Below are positions 7,910 through 18,253 of a DNA stretch of 64,000 nt, piece by piece. Source of the DNA: Akkermansiaceae bacterium UBA956 (lineage in GTDB: Bacteria > Verrucomicrobiota > Verrucomicrobiia > Verrucomicrobiales > Akkermansiaceae). Position numbers and translations under genes: made by a program. Under the pieces are notes generated by a model, which saw nothing but the letters and a program-made list of their open reading frames with translations, searched no databases and was not told where the DNA came from. Location: NCBI GenBank assembly GCA_002293145.1, contig DBCO01000014.1:1-64000 (forward strand), read 5' to 3'. Every line of letters starts with the position of its first letter. Position 1 is the first letter of the stretch.

Positions 7910-8737
7910 TCAAAAATACGGATCACGCAAATCGCTGATGCTGCGGGCAATTTTTTTCAAGAACTCATCTTGGTCACCTGCCCAGTATTTGCTTGAAAAT
8001 ATTTCCACCTCAGTAGTTCCATCGAATCCTGTATCGCGCACCCAGCCGTCGATAACCCCTACATTCGCAACGCCCTCACCAGGCAAGCCGCGATCTAACA
8101 GAACATGTTCCATGTCAGGCTTGAAATCACAAACGTGAAAAGCAAAAAGATTTCCCTCATCTGCACAACGGTCGATCTGCTCTTGTAAGTCCAGTTCCCA
8201 CCAGACGTGAAAAACATCAACAGCTACGCCTAACAGCGGATGGTGCAGACGCTCGACCATGTCATTGGCATCGCGCAAACTGCAAACTGCGGAACGATCG
8301 CCCGCATACATCGGATGCAGCGGTTCCACAGCGAGCTTAATACCCGCGGCCTCGGCATAGGGTAGAATCTCCTCAATGCCTTGCTCGATTTGCAAGAAAT
8401 TATCCGAAGGAATCTGCCCCGACGTCGCACCACAGACCAAAACGATCATCGGTAAGCCAAGAGCCTCAGCCTCATCAATGGCTTTACGATTTTCCACAAT
8501 CGCCGCCAGTCTTGCTTCTAGCGATGCGCCCGTAAAAAAACCTCCACGAACGAGCGATACTCCCTGCAATCCTGCGTCTGCAATTTTTTTTCGGACTCGT
8601 CCCAAATCTTGGCCATCTACGGTCTCGCGCCAGACAGAAATGCCACCAAATCCGTGACGAGCGTAGCCATCAATGCATTGATCTATCGACCACGGCTTCG
8701 TGGTAAAAGTGTGAATGGTTGCGTGATGAAGATCCAT
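7910..8737 (-). CDS. Sugar phosphate isomerase/epimerase-like TIM-barrel protein
   Basis: About 275 residues from the preferred ATG at 8737 (MDLHHATIHTFTTKPW). An earlier in-frame ATG at 8812 adds a non-homologous arm. It has the AP-endonuclease-2/xylose-isomerase-like barrel fold. The likely metal ligands sit at strand ends: Glu in IKLAVEPLHPMYAGD, Asp in GVAVDVFHVWW, His in FAFHVCDF and Glu in TTEVEIFSS. Members isomerise or epimerise sugars, inosose or hydroxypyruvate; the substrate cannot be deduced here. It converges on pfkA, 15 bp apart. Confidence 0.8.
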   Translation of the reverse strand: MDLHHATIHTFTTKPWSIDQCIDGYARHGFGGISVWRETVDGQDLGRVRKKIADAGLQGVSLVRGGFFTGASLEARLAAIVENRKAIDEAEALGLPMIVLVCGATSGQIPSDNFLQIEQGIEEILPYAEAAGIKLAVEPLHPMYAGDRSAVCSLRDANDMVERLHHPLLGVAVDVFHVWWELDLQEQIDRCADEGNLFAFHVCDFKPDMEHVLLDRGLPGEGVANVGVIDGWVRDTGFDGTTEVEIFSSKYWAGDQDEFLKKIARSISDLRDPYF

Positions 8738-8915
8738 AATAATGCCTGATACAAAAAATCTCCTGCGAGCTAGCTGATGACGGATCATCGGCGCGATCGC
8801 ATCTAGTAACATGTTCTGTTAGAGACTACAGAATTGCTTTCGCGGAGTGAGCTTAATCGGACAACAGCAAAGAAACAAGACTAATTGCTTTAGGACATCT
8901 TCAGCCACTTCACAG

Positions 8916-9638
8916 TTATCGACGCTCCTGTAACCAGTGTGCCATGGCGAGCAATCGATTCACCCCCGGCATGCCGCGCGTTCCGCTGAGAACCTCCAAA
9001 TGATCTGCAATTTCCACCCGCCGAGCATCAGACCAGAAAACCGATCGATCTCGAAACGTCGCTAGCGCCCGTGCTTCTTCGGGCTTGATCGCCACACTGG
9101 GTCGCACGGGTGACAAGGGCGGTGGGCCTTGCGAGGCAGGCATCAAATCTTGCCGATCATACACCACCACAGTTCCCGCAGCGAGATCACCGAGGCGTTG
9201 GAATCGACGAGTGGCCAGACAACTCACCATACCAATCAAGCCAAAAAACGGAGGATTAATATCCACCACGCGTAAGAAATTTCGCACCACCGCTTGAGAG
9301 AAAGAAATCGGAGCTCCAGAAGGCTGCATTACCCGCAAGCCGCAGATTTTTTTACCAAAGGTTGCGCCCCATTTGCTCGCCTCAAAAAATACCGGATACC
9401 ACCAGGAGAGCACAAACCACGCAAGCATTAGCAAGCCTCTCACCACATTGCCACCAATCACAATTCCTGATATCCCAGTGACAATGCTGATTACTACGAT
9501 CGCTGCAACGAGAAAGAAAAAATCCAACAACCACGCCAGAACACGCAACAAAGGACCTGCGATGCGCAAACGTATTTCCATACCCTCAGCCAACTCGATG
9601 GTCTGCAAGGTATCCAGTTTTCGATCAACCTCTCTCAT
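8916..9638 (-). CDS. RDD family membrane protein
   Basis: 240 residues. The N-terminal arm carries Arg in IRLRIAGPLLRVLAWLLDFF (the RDD signature with Asp), followed by three membrane segments (about 32-55, 62-85 and 130-148), GKKICGLRV, and the loop FQRLGDLAAGTVVVYDR that closes the domain. A cytosolic tail of about 70 residues carries a leucine/arginine-rich helical end. RDD proteins are poorly understood; some act in membrane stress or ion exchange. It is divergent from mfd, and a shared 116-bp intergenic region holds both promoters. Confidence 0.87.
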   Translation of the reverse strand: MREVDRKLDTLQTIELAEGMEIRLRIAGPLLRVLAWLLDFFFLVAAIVVISIVTGISGIVIGGNVVRGLLMLAWFVLSWWYPVFFEASKWGATFGKKICGLRVMQPSGAPISFSQAVVRNFLRVVDINPPFFGLIGMVSCLATRRFQRLGDLAAGTVVVYDRQDLMPASQGPPPLSPVRPSVAIKPEEARALATFRDRSVFWSDARRVEIADHLEVLSGTRGMPGVNRLLAMAHWLQERR

Positions 9639-9725
9639 ACTCAGCCCCGTTCTAATTCATTGTTCATTACTTACAATGGAGATATACCAGCTCTTTCCCG
9701 CATACAACAGCGAAATCCGTTCGCC

Positions 9726-9755
9726 ATTTTACATTTACCGCCTATACTCAACTCG
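9726..9755 (+). promoter_or_regulatory. Promoter of mfd placing the transcript start at or next to the GTG start codon
   Basis: TATACT (9743-9748) lies only six bases before GTG (9755). A weak -35-like TTCGCC lies 17 bases upstream. The expected start point coincides with the start codon, which implies a leaderless mfd mRNA. Confidence 0.45.
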
Positions 9756-12700
9756 TGCCGCCCAAAGCGAATCCTGTGCACACGCTGCTTCAACATCTGG
9801 AGCACCATGCCGAACTCTATGCCTACCTTGCCCGCCTTGGGCAAGAGAGGGATACCCTTGTCATCGACCAATGCCACCCCAACGCGTATGCCTTCATTTT
9901 AGCGGCACTCTGCAAGGCACATCCGCACAAAACAATCTGGATTCTTCACGAGTTGCCTCGCTTGCGAGAAAAAATTGCAACAGAGATGGAAACATGGTCA
10001 GTGGGTTGCACCACACTGCCCGAGGTCTCTGCCGAACTCTCCGATGGCGCAATAGCTGATCCCGAGTCCGAAGCCGAGCGCCTTGCAGTGTTAGATTCCC
10101 TCGCGCAAAAAAAACGCCTCGTGATTCACACACAGGAAGCTGCACTTCACGGTCCAGCACCTTCGGCAGAGAGTATTCTTCAGGCTCGCATCGCCTTGAA
10201 AAATGGCCTCACGCTCGACCCTGCTCGCTTCACAGAAATGCTCGTCGATTGTGGCTACGAGCGCGCCTCGATCGTTCACGGACGAGGTCAATTCGCCACA
10301 CGCGGCGGCATCATCGATGTTTTCCCCTGGCACGCTGCGATGCCTTTGCGCATCGAATTTTTCGATCAAGAAATCGAATCGATCCGCGAGTATGATCCCG
10401 ATTCTCAACTCAGCACCGCAAAAAAATCCATTGCCGAGATCCTTTTGCGCGAGCCTGATAAATCCGCCATTGCCCAGGATTACATCGCCGATGATCATCT
10501 CGTCGTTTGCCTAACAGATACTATACCCATAGGAATTCGCACGCACTTACATTTGAGTCAAGAAGGCATCGATGAAGTGTCGCACACGCGACTGGCTCTC
10601 GGTATTCTTCCCAGTCCGCTCGGCGCCTTCGAGGCCGGTGATTTCATTCTCCAGGAATCCAAACGCGAACAATTTTTCTCACAACTCTCTACCTGGTATT
10701 CCGAGAAATGGACCGTAGCCATGAGCTTCGCCAATCAAGGGGAGGAAGCACGTTTCCTTGAACTCGCTGGGGAAATGCCTGAGATTATGATCATGCGCGG
10801 CGAGGTCCATGCCGGCTTTTTAATTCCCTCCATCAAGCTCGCAGTCATTTCTTCTTCCGAGCTTTTTGGCCGCTATCGCAGTGCCACGGGAGTGCGCAAA
10901 AATTTGCTCGATCGCCAACAAACCAGCGCGATCAATCTGGAGGAAATCCAGCTCGCCGACCTCGTGGTTCACTACGAATACGGCATCGGTCGATTTCGCG
11001 GCATTCAGCCATCAGACGATGCCTTCACCGAGGAAATCGTCATCGAGTATCAAAACGGCGCACTGCTGCAAGTGCCAATCGATCAAGCACATCTGGTCGC
11101 CAAATACGTCGGCATGGGCGGGAAAACTCCAGAGCTCAACCAACTCGGTGGTGCCTCGTGGAAAAACACGCGCAAGACAGCAGAGAAATCGATCCTCGAT
11201 TACGCCGCGCAAATTCTCCGTATCCAGGCAGACCGACAATCCAAAGAAGGCTATGCGCATCCACCCGATACACGCTGGATGTGGGAGTTTGAGAACTCGT
11301 TCCATTTCACCGAAACCGCGGATCAAAAGAGGGCGATCGAAGAAGCCAAGCGCGATATGGAAAGCACCGAACCGATGGATCGCTTGATCTGCGGCGACGT
11401 CGGCTTTGGCAAAACCGAGGTGGCGATTCGCGCTGCATTCAAGGCCGTGACTGGTGGGAAACAAGTGGCTATTTTAGTTCCCACCACCGTTCTCGCAGAA
11501 CAACACTGCCGCACATTTCGCGAACGCATGAGCGACTACCCGATCCGCGTCGATCTACTCAATCGATTCCGCACTCCTGCCGAAGTACGCGATACGATCA
11601 AAGGCATCGCCGATGGCTCAGTGGATATCGTCATCGGTACACACAGACTGCTTTCCGGCGATGTCGTCTATCACAATCTCGGTCTTGTAGTCATCGATGA
11701 AGAGCAACGCTTCGGCGTCAAGCATAAGGAAAAATTCAAGGAAATCTTTCGCCACATCGACATTCTAACACTCTCTGCCACCCCCATTCCGCGCACACTC
11801 TACATGGCACTGATGGGCACGCGTGATATGTCCACCATCGATACCCCACCGCCGAATCGTGTGCCTGTTCACACGACGATTTCGCCCTACGATGAACGAG
11901 TGATCAGAGATGCCATCCGTCGCGAAATGAAACGCGGCGGCCAGGTGTTTTTCCTGCATAATCGCGTCAAAACGATCGAAATGATGCGAAAGAAAATCCA
12001 GAGCTTAGTGCCCGAAGCACGCATCCTCATTGGCCATGGGCAAATGCATCAGGATGATTTGGAAGTGGTGATGAAACAATTCGTGCAAGGTGAAGCAGAT
12101 GTTTTGTTAGCCACAACGATCATTGAAACGGGTATCGATATCCCCAACGCCAACACCATTCTGATTGATCGCGCCGATCGCTTTGGACTCGCCGATCTCT
12201 ATCAGTTACGGGGTCGTGTTGGTCGTGCAGGAGAAAAAGCCTACGCAATTTTGTTGTTGCCGCGCGATATGCTGACGCAAGGTGATGCCCGCAAACGCAT
12301 TCAAGCGATTCGCCAATATACGGCACTTGGCTCCGGCTTCAAGATTGCGATGCGCGACCTCGAAATCCGCGGCGCTGGAAATTTGTTAGGCACAAAACAA
12401 TCAGGCCACATCGCGGCAGTTGGCTTTGATCTTTATTGCAAATTGCTCCGTCAATCGGTGGACCGACTCAAAGGTCACGCCCTACCCCAACGCGCGGAAA
12501 CGACAATTAAGTTGGACTTCGTCGCCATGAGTGAAGTGGAATTCCATCGTGGTCATGGCGATCATGAAATGATACCCGCATACTTACCCGTCGATTTCAT
12601 GGAGGAAACTCGATTGCGAGTTCATGCCTATCGCGAATTGGCTGAATGCCTCACAGAGAAGGAACTCGATGCCCTTGAAAAAGCCTGGCGCGATCGCTTC

Positions 12701-12919
12701 GGACGCTTTCCAGGTGCCGTCGCCCATCTTCATCAAATGCACCGCGCCAAGATCCGTGGCGCGGCGAAAAAAATAACGCTGATTGAAGTCCAAGGACAAA
12801 AACTCGTCCTAACCCGCAATGGGCTGCCGATCACAATCGACAACCGCCATCCACGTTTAAAATCGATTAAAGCTAACAAAAAAATCGAAGAGGTGTTAGA
12901 TCTACTGCGTCAACTTTAA
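9755..12919 (+). CDS. mfd: Transcription-repair coupling factor Mfd
   Basis: Removes RNA polymerase stalled at lesions and recruits UvrA/UvrB. 1054 residues starting with GTG. An N-terminal UvrB-like module (about 10-330, RGGIIDVFPW) is followed by the CarD-like RNA-polymerase-interacting domain (about 400-460, LVVHYEYGIGRFRGI). The RecG-like motor follows, with Walker A ICGDVGFGKTEVA, VIDEEQRFG, LSATPIPRTL and QLRGRVGRAG. The C-terminal TRCF domain comes last (IKLDFVAMSE onward). It is about 90 residues shorter than E. coli Mfd, mainly in the N-terminal part. Its stop is five bases from the stop of the convergent SNF2 helicase gene. Confidence 0.96.
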   Translation: MPPKANPVHTLLQHLEHHAELYAYLARLGQERDTLVIDQCHPNAYAFILAALCKAHPHKTIWILHELPRLREKIATEMETWSVGCTTLPEVSAELSDGAIADPESEAERLAVLDSLAQKKRLVIHTQEAALHGPAPSAESILQARIALKNGLTLDPARFTEMLVDCGYERASIVHGRGQFATRGGIIDVFPWHAAMPLRIEFFDQEIESIREYDPDSQLSTAKKSIAEILLREPDKSAIAQDYIADDHLVVCLTDTIPIGIRTHLHLSQEGIDEVSHTRLALGILPSPLGAFEAGDFILQESKREQFFSQLSTWYSEKWTVAMSFANQGEEARFLELAGEMPEIMIMRGEVHAGFLIPSIKLAVISSSELFGRYRSATGVRKNLLDRQQTSAINLEEIQLADLVVHYEYGIGRFRGIQPSDDAFTEEIVIEYQNGALLQVPIDQAHLVAKYVGMGGKTPELNQLGGASWKNTRKTAEKSILDYAAQILRIQADRQSKEGYAHPPDTRWMWEFENSFHFTETADQKRAIEEAKRDMESTEPMDRLICGDVGFGKTEVAIRAAFKAVTGGKQVAILVPTTVLAEQHCRTFRERMSDYPIRVDLLNRFRTPAEVRDTIKGIADGSVDIVIGTHRLLSGDVVYHNLGLVVIDEEQRFGVKHKEKFKEIFRHIDILTLSATPIPRTLYMALMGTRDMSTIDTPPPNRVPVHTTISPYDERVIRDAIRREMKRGGQVFFLHNRVKTIEMMRKKIQSLVPEARILIGHGQMHQDDLEVVMKQFVQGEADVLLATTIIETGIDIPNANTILIDRADRFGLADLYQLRGRVGRAGEKAYAILLLPRDMLTQGDARKRIQAIRQYTALGSGFKIAMRDLEIRGAGNLLGTKQSGHIAAVGFDLYCKLLRQSVDRLKGHALPQRAETTIKLDFVAMSEVEFHRGHGDHEMIPAYLPVDFMEETRLRVHAYRELAECLTEKELDALEKAWRDRFGRFPGAVAHLHQMHRAKIRGAAKKITLIEVQGQKLVLTRNGLPITIDNRHPRLKSIKANKKIEEVLDLLRQL

Positions 12920-12924
12920 TAGAT

Positions 12925-15900
12925 TCACTCACCTAGCAGGAACTGGAAATCATTGAGTGTTAGAGCGCGGGCGAAATTTTCCTCACCGAGAATGTCTTGA
13001 GCAATCGCTGACTTGTGTTTTTGAAGCGCGCGAATTTTTTGCTCGATAGTATCTTTGACCACCAAACGATAGGCGATGACGGTAGACTTTTGTCCAATGC
13101 GATGCGTGCGGTCAATCGCCTGCGCTTCAACAGCGGGATTCCACCAAGGATCAAACAACACGACATAGCTGGCAGCTGTTAGATTCAAACCTGCTCCACC
13201 CGCTTTGAGGCTAATGAGAAAAACCGCTGCACCTTCTGCCGATTGAAACTCTTTCACCAAAGTACCGCGCTCGTTGGTTTGACCTGTGAGCAAGTAGTTT
13301 CCCCAGCCACGTTGCTTGACTTCAGAATGAATAATATCGAGCATCGTGACAAACTGCGAGAACACCAAAACTTTTTGCCCTTCCTCGATGAGCGGCTCTA
13401 ACAACTCCATAAGAGCATCTAACTTGGCACTGGTGCCCGTGCTGAGAGATTCAACATTCGCACTTTTCTTTGAAGATTTTTTTGCCACTTTTTTCGTTTT
13501 AGCCTCCGACTTTTCTTCGTCTTTTTCTAAACCGACAAGATCGGTGTGGCAGCATATTTGACGCAGACGCAATAGACTGGTGAGCAAATGAAAACGCAAT
13601 TTGTCGAGCTGACCAGGAATTTGTGCTTTGAGCAAATGTGCTTTGGCGCGCTTGAGTTCTGCTAAATAAAGTTTCTGCTGCACACCTTCGAGTTCGATTG
13701 ATAGATCTTCTTCAATGCGTTCAGGAAGATCTTTCGCAACTTCATTCTTGGTGCGGCGCAGCAGAAATGGGCGTGTGCGAGCAGACAATCGGCGACGAGC
13801 AAAAGGATCTTTGGCATTATCAAACGTCTTTGCAAATGCCGCGCGCGAACCTAACACACCAGGCATTGCGAAGGCAAAAATCGACCACAAATCCATCAAT
13901 CGATTCTCGATCGGCGTGCCGGTGAGGGCGAGTCGATGATTGGAATTGAGCGCACACGCCACCTGCGCACTTTGCGATGTGGGATTCTTGATATTTTGTG
14001 CTTCATCCACAATCACGGCATTCCACGCAAGAGCTTTCAAGTGTTCGCTGCGATTGCGAAGTTGCGCGTAGTTGATGATGAGAAGATCAAATTTTTTCGG
14101 ATCAATATTGTCCTCGATCTCCCCCGTTTTCCAAGTGAGTGTTCGTAGCTTTGGGTAAAATCTTGCCACTTCAGCCCCCCAGTTTTCCTGCACAGATTTC
14201 GGAGCGATTACTAAAGACGGCAGTTGTTTTTTCTGCTTCTCACGCAGCCATGCGAGCCACGTCAGAGCTTGCAGTGTTTTGCCGAGGCCCATGTCATCAG
14301 CGAGCACACCGCCGAATTGATTGGTGCTGAGGTAGGCAAGAAAATGAAAACCTTCCGTTTGATAGGGGCGTAGTGTCGCCTCGATGGCACTGGGCATTTT
14401 TGGAACGACTCGCGTTTGAATTTCATCAATGCGGCGCGTAATCTGCTGCGATGCTTCTTGCGGCAGAAGTTTGGAATTTTTCTTCGCGAGAGCGCCGAGC
14501 TGCAGCGCGTGCAGTTTTTGTTTTTCTCCTGTGAAGTCATGAGCACTGAGCCCGATGTCAGCAAGCTCGCGCTCCATTTCTTCACTCAAATTATATTCCA
14601 ACTTACGCCAACCTTTACCCGTTATTCTAACCCATCTACCTCTGGCTTTCAGAAGTAATGCAATATCTTCTTGGGTAAGTGTGGTATCAGAAACACTGAC
14701 GTCTACATGAATATCAAACCAATCAATCCCAGAACTGCTCGGCTCGATTTCCAGCATCACATTTCCTGAGACAACGCCGTTGAATAAGTCATTGAGATCC
14801 TGATCCAAGGTCACTTCCACGTGCTCCGGCTTGGCATTCATCCAATCAAGAAACAATTCAGGAAATGCTTTGGTCACGCGGAATTCGTGGATTGCCTCAC
14901 GACTATACAAATCCAATTTAAAATCTAACAGCCCGAGCCAATCGGCGGACTTCTCAAGTGGAGACCGATCTATCTCGATGATGCCATTTGTGACAGGAAG
15001 TTGTAACCTCTTGTCATCCCAGTGATCTTTGCGCCAGGAGTAAGATTTATTTTTGTTAGAAAATCGTCCACTTGCCTGCATTTGTAGATAATCACTGCTG
15101 CCAGTCTTCTGCACTTTGATGAAGCATTTGACATCAATCGTCGGGACGAGAACTTGCACACTTTTGGCAATATCTTCAGGGATCGGCACCGCTAGGGTCT
15201 TGAGTAATTTGTAGCCGATTGTAGTAAGTAAAGCTCGCTTGGGGATCTTCACCGGAAACTCCAGCACATCAGGCCCCAGCGGCCATGAGCGCACAGGATG
15301 AATGCACGCCGCGATCAAAACATGCGGCTTGCTTCCAGGAATGGAACTGGTAATTTTGCGAATCGCCTTACCATCAGTAGTGCGGAGCGAAAGAGAGCTG
15401 TAACTATCGGATTCTTCACCGCTGATCAACACCCATTCCAAAGGCTCGCTCTGCACTTTGACTGGATCGCCATTTTCATCGACAACGTACATGGATAACA
15501 ATTCCTGATCGCGCAAAAGTTTGCCGATGACTTGCTGAAATTTTTTATCATCATACGCAAAGTCAACTTTCCGAACCGTTCCGTAGTCATCTATGCAGGC
15601 GCGGAAAATGATCTCGGAGGCATCATCATCAAAGATGAACTTCTTCCAACTCAATTCGCGGCAGATGTCGCGCATTCTTGCCAGCGACGCTTTGCGAAAT
15701 AATTCGCCTTGCGCTGATGCCATCTCAACCAACACTGCTTGTGGCAAAAGTTTCAGACGGAATACGGGAGATTTCGGCCTGTTATCCTGTATGTTAAGCA
15801 ATGCCTCCAGAGCTTTCTCCCAACGCGCGGCTTCCCATGTATGATACTGGCTTTGCTGAACTGGATCTAACAAAACGAGATCAAAAAAAACTTTCATCTC

Positions 15901-16185
15901 GGAATGATGTTTCGCCTCAGCCTTCATCGTCGCTAGCTTGACCGCACCAAGAAATTCATAAGCCGATTTGGGTGGATCATTTTCATGAAAAAGCTGGACG
16001 TTGTGATAAGTGTTAACGCCTTGCAACCGAATCATGTGGCCTAATTGAAACAATGGTAGGCGACTAACTTCTTTACGGTATAGGACATCCAATTCTCTCA
16101 GGCATTTCGCTAGATTTGCACTGGCAGCTTTGCCCATGATGCGCTCGGCACACTCAATAACGGATTCTCCTAGCTTCGATTTCAT
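12925..16185 (-). CDS. SNF2-family DEAD/DEAH-like helicase
   Basis: 1086-residue SF2 translocase. The N-terminal 590 residues have no motif I recognise beyond a regulatory, mostly beta-rich region. The motor holds LADDMGLGKTLQALTWL (Walker A), VIVDEAQNIKNPTSQ (DEAQ box), LTGTPIENRL, and C-terminally VFSQFVTMLD, LISLKAGGAGLNLTAA and DRTHRIGQKS. A Lys-rich insert lies before the second RecA lobe. Bacterial members of this class (RapA- and SWI/SNF-like) remodel protein-DNA complexes; the substrate here is unknown. There is no methylase or nuclease partner nearby, so a restriction or DISARM-type role is not supported. Confidence 0.88.
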   Translation of the reverse strand: MKSKLGESVIECAERIMGKAASANLAKCLRELDVLYRKEVSRLPLFQLGHMIRLQGVNTYHNVQLFHENDPPKSAYEFLGAVKLATMKAEAKHHSEMKVFFDLVLLDPVQQSQYHTWEAARWEKALEALLNIQDNRPKSPVFRLKLLPQAVLVEMASAQGELFRKASLARMRDICRELSWKKFIFDDDASEIIFRACIDDYGTVRKVDFAYDDKKFQQVIGKLLRDQELLSMYVVDENGDPVKVQSEPLEWVLISGEESDSYSSLSLRTTDGKAIRKITSSIPGSKPHVLIAACIHPVRSWPLGPDVLEFPVKIPKRALLTTIGYKLLKTLAVPIPEDIAKSVQVLVPTIDVKCFIKVQKTGSSDYLQMQASGRFSNKNKSYSWRKDHWDDKRLQLPVTNGIIEIDRSPLEKSADWLGLLDFKLDLYSREAIHEFRVTKAFPELFLDWMNAKPEHVEVTLDQDLNDLFNGVVSGNVMLEIEPSSSGIDWFDIHVDVSVSDTTLTQEDIALLLKARGRWVRITGKGWRKLEYNLSEEMERELADIGLSAHDFTGEKQKLHALQLGALAKKNSKLLPQEASQQITRRIDEIQTRVVPKMPSAIEATLRPYQTEGFHFLAYLSTNQFGGVLADDMGLGKTLQALTWLAWLREKQKKQLPSLVIAPKSVQENWGAEVARFYPKLRTLTWKTGEIEDNIDPKKFDLLIINYAQLRNRSEHLKALAWNAVIVDEAQNIKNPTSQSAQVACALNSNHRLALTGTPIENRLMDLWSIFAFAMPGVLGSRAAFAKTFDNAKDPFARRRLSARTRPFLLRRTKNEVAKDLPERIEEDLSIELEGVQQKLYLAELKRAKAHLLKAQIPGQLDKLRFHLLTSLLRLRQICCHTDLVGLEKDEEKSEAKTKKVAKKSSKKSANVESLSTGTSAKLDALMELLEPLIEEGQKVLVFSQFVTMLDIIHSEVKQRGWGNYLLTGQTNERGTLVKEFQSAEGAAVFLISLKAGGAGLNLTAASYVVLFDPWWNPAVEAQAIDRTHRIGQKSTVIAYRLVVKDTIEQKIRALQKHKSAIAQDILGEENFARALTLNDFQFLLGE

Positions 16186-16298
16186 ACACTTGAGTTTGCG
16201 CGAGATGGTTCGGGGTGAAGAACCAAATGAAGGATTTTTGAGAAAATGACTTTGTTGGGCTTGTGAAATAGATTGAAAATTGCTTCTCCTTATTCATC

Positions 16299-18224
16299 TT
16301 AAAGCGCCAACTCGTAGCCACGTCCTGTTAGCCCATCATACCAACGCATATAAGCCGCATTTACCGTAGCATAACCACCGACGGTAGGATAGTTACCAGT
16401 GAAGTACCAATCACCACAAGGCCCTTTGATCGAGGCGTGAAGGTTTTCAATAGTTTGGAAAATGATCACCACATCGCCATGCCAATTGAGATCCTCAGGA
16501 TAGACCATACGGCTAATTTCTGCCGAAACCTCTTCTTGCGTGAAGTCTTCATATACAAGCTTCACAGCGTTGCACATTTCGTTCGCGGGCTTCGCTAGCT
16601 CGGCACGGCATGCTACGTAAACTTCATCTAATAAACACTGACGACCTGCACGGCGATGCAGGGCTACGGCAGCTTGGAATGCGATGAATTTACCGATCTC
16701 TGACATATCGATGCCATAGCAATCGGGATAGCGGATCTGTGGTGCAGTCGAGCAAACGACAATCTTTTTCGGATTGGTGCGAGCGAGAATTTTTAAGATC
16801 GACTTTTTCAACGTGGTGCCGCGAACGATGGAGTCGTCGATAACCACGAGATTGTCATTTTCCTTCACTACGCCGTAGGTAATATCATAAACGTGCGAGA
16901 CCAGCTGCTCACGACCACGCTCTTGCGTGATGAAAGTGCGCATCTTAATGTCCTTGTGCGCAATCTTTTCCCCACAGGGCCAATTTTTCAAAATGAGCGA
17001 ATCAACTTTTTCTGAAGTGAGGGTTCCTTGCGCCAATCCTTCGAGAATTTCCGCCCGCACTTGTTGACGACGATACATGCGCAAGCCATCCATCATACCA
17101 TAGTAGGCCGTTTCTGCGGTGTTCGGAACAAACGAAAAAATGGTATTTTCGAAGGTGTGACCAATGCTATGCACCAATTGATCAACTAGAGCAGCACCCA
17201 TCGCCTTGCGCTCACGATAGATCGAGGGATCATTACCGCGCGAGAAATAAATTTTTTCGAAGGAACAAGGTGTGTAGGGCTTCTCTTCAGCAAATTGACT
17301 GACGCGCATGCTACCATCCGCCTTGATCACGACCAGCGAGCCAGGTGCAACCACTTGCACTTTATCGGCCTCGGTCTCGAACACTGTCATCAAGGGCACT
17401 CGCTCGGAAGCAAATGCAATAACTTCCTCGTTGACTAACATGTGGCAGGGGCGAATGCCGTGTGGATCACGCATGACGAACATGTCGCCATTGCCAATTA
17501 CACCTACAATCGCATAGCCGCCATCCCAGGCTTGCGCGCTGATTTGCACGATGTTTTCCACGTCGAGCAGGGCAGAAATTTGGTCAGGAATCAAGTTCCC
17601 ATCGATGCCTTCATCACGCAGGCGACGATACAAATCCGTGTGTGCTTCATCGAGATGGAAGCCGACTTCTTCGAGCACGGTTTGTGTGTCAGTACCAAAA
17701 ACCGGATGCTGACCGCGATCGATCAGCTTGCGATTGAGATCGGCGGTGTTGGTCATGTTAAAATTACCCATCACCATCAATGTACGCGTTGGCCAGTTGC
17801 TGCGACGCAGATACGGATGGCAAGAGCCAGAATCGAATTCGCCAGAGGTGCCGTAGCGCAAGTGACCGATGAGAATTTCCCCACCGAAGTCGAAGTTTTT
17901 CTTCACGCTCGCAGGCACGTTGACATCGAGCACACCTTTGCGTGCCATTTTGTTGAACCACTTGATTTCGCCGCGGAACAAACTAGCGAGCGAATCTTTT
18001 TCCGCATCGCGACGACGGAATATATACGGCTGACCCATCGGCATGTTAAGCTTGGCGCAACCAATGCCGACGCCATCGTGGCCACGATTGTGTTGTTTTT
18101 CCATCAACAGGAACAGCTTTTGAAAGCCCCAGAGGCAGGAACCGTAACGATCCTGGTAGTATTCCAGAGGCTTCCTCAGGCGGACGGCGGCAATGCCACA
18201 CTCGTGTTTCAAAAAATCACTCAT
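16299..18224 (-). CDS. purF: Amidophosphoribosyltransferase (long form of PurF)
   Basis: First committed step of purine synthesis: glutamine plus PRPP to 5-phosphoribosylamine. Eight residues (MSDFLKHE) precede Cys9, the probable processed N-terminal nucleophile of the Ntn amidotransferase domain. Also visible are GHLRYGTSG, NFNMTNT and the PRPP loop VVIDDSIVRGTTLKK. At 641 residues it is much longer than E. coli PurF (about 505), like the variant I associate with Bacteroidetes and PVC bacteria. The C-terminal extension (GPCGDWYFTGNYPTVGGY) is characteristic of that form. It follows purM by 29 bp in the same direction and probably forms an operon with it. Confidence 0.9.
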   Translation of the reverse strand: MSDFLKHECGIAAVRLRKPLEYYQDRYGSCLWGFQKLFLLMEKQHNRGHDGVGIGCAKLNMPMGQPYIFRRRDAEKDSLASLFRGEIKWFNKMARKGVLDVNVPASVKKNFDFGGEILIGHLRYGTSGEFDSGSCHPYLRRSNWPTRTLMVMGNFNMTNTADLNRKLIDRGQHPVFGTDTQTVLEEVGFHLDEAHTDLYRRLRDEGIDGNLIPDQISALLDVENIVQISAQAWDGGYAIVGVIGNGDMFVMRDPHGIRPCHMLVNEEVIAFASERVPLMTVFETEADKVQVVAPGSLVVIKADGSMRVSQFAEEKPYTPCSFEKIYFSRGNDPSIYRERKAMGAALVDQLVHSIGHTFENTIFSFVPNTAETAYYGMMDGLRMYRRQQVRAEILEGLAQGTLTSEKVDSLILKNWPCGEKIAHKDIKMRTFITQERGREQLVSHVYDITYGVVKENDNLVVIDDSIVRGTTLKKSILKILARTNPKKIVVCSTAPQIRYPDCYGIDMSEIGKFIAFQAAVALHRRAGRQCLLDEVYVACRAELAKPANEMCNAVKLVYEDFTQEEVSAEISRMVYPEDLNWHGDVVIIFQTIENLHASIKGPCGDWYFTGNYPTVGGYATVNAAYMRWYDGLTGRGYELAL

Positions 18225-18253
18225 GAAAAAGAAGGGTTAAAAACACAGGGAAA

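Noticed and set aside
12925..16185. DISARM or type I restriction helicase
   Set aside because: SNF2 motor without methylase, nuclease or DUF1998 partner; its neighbours are mfd and purF.
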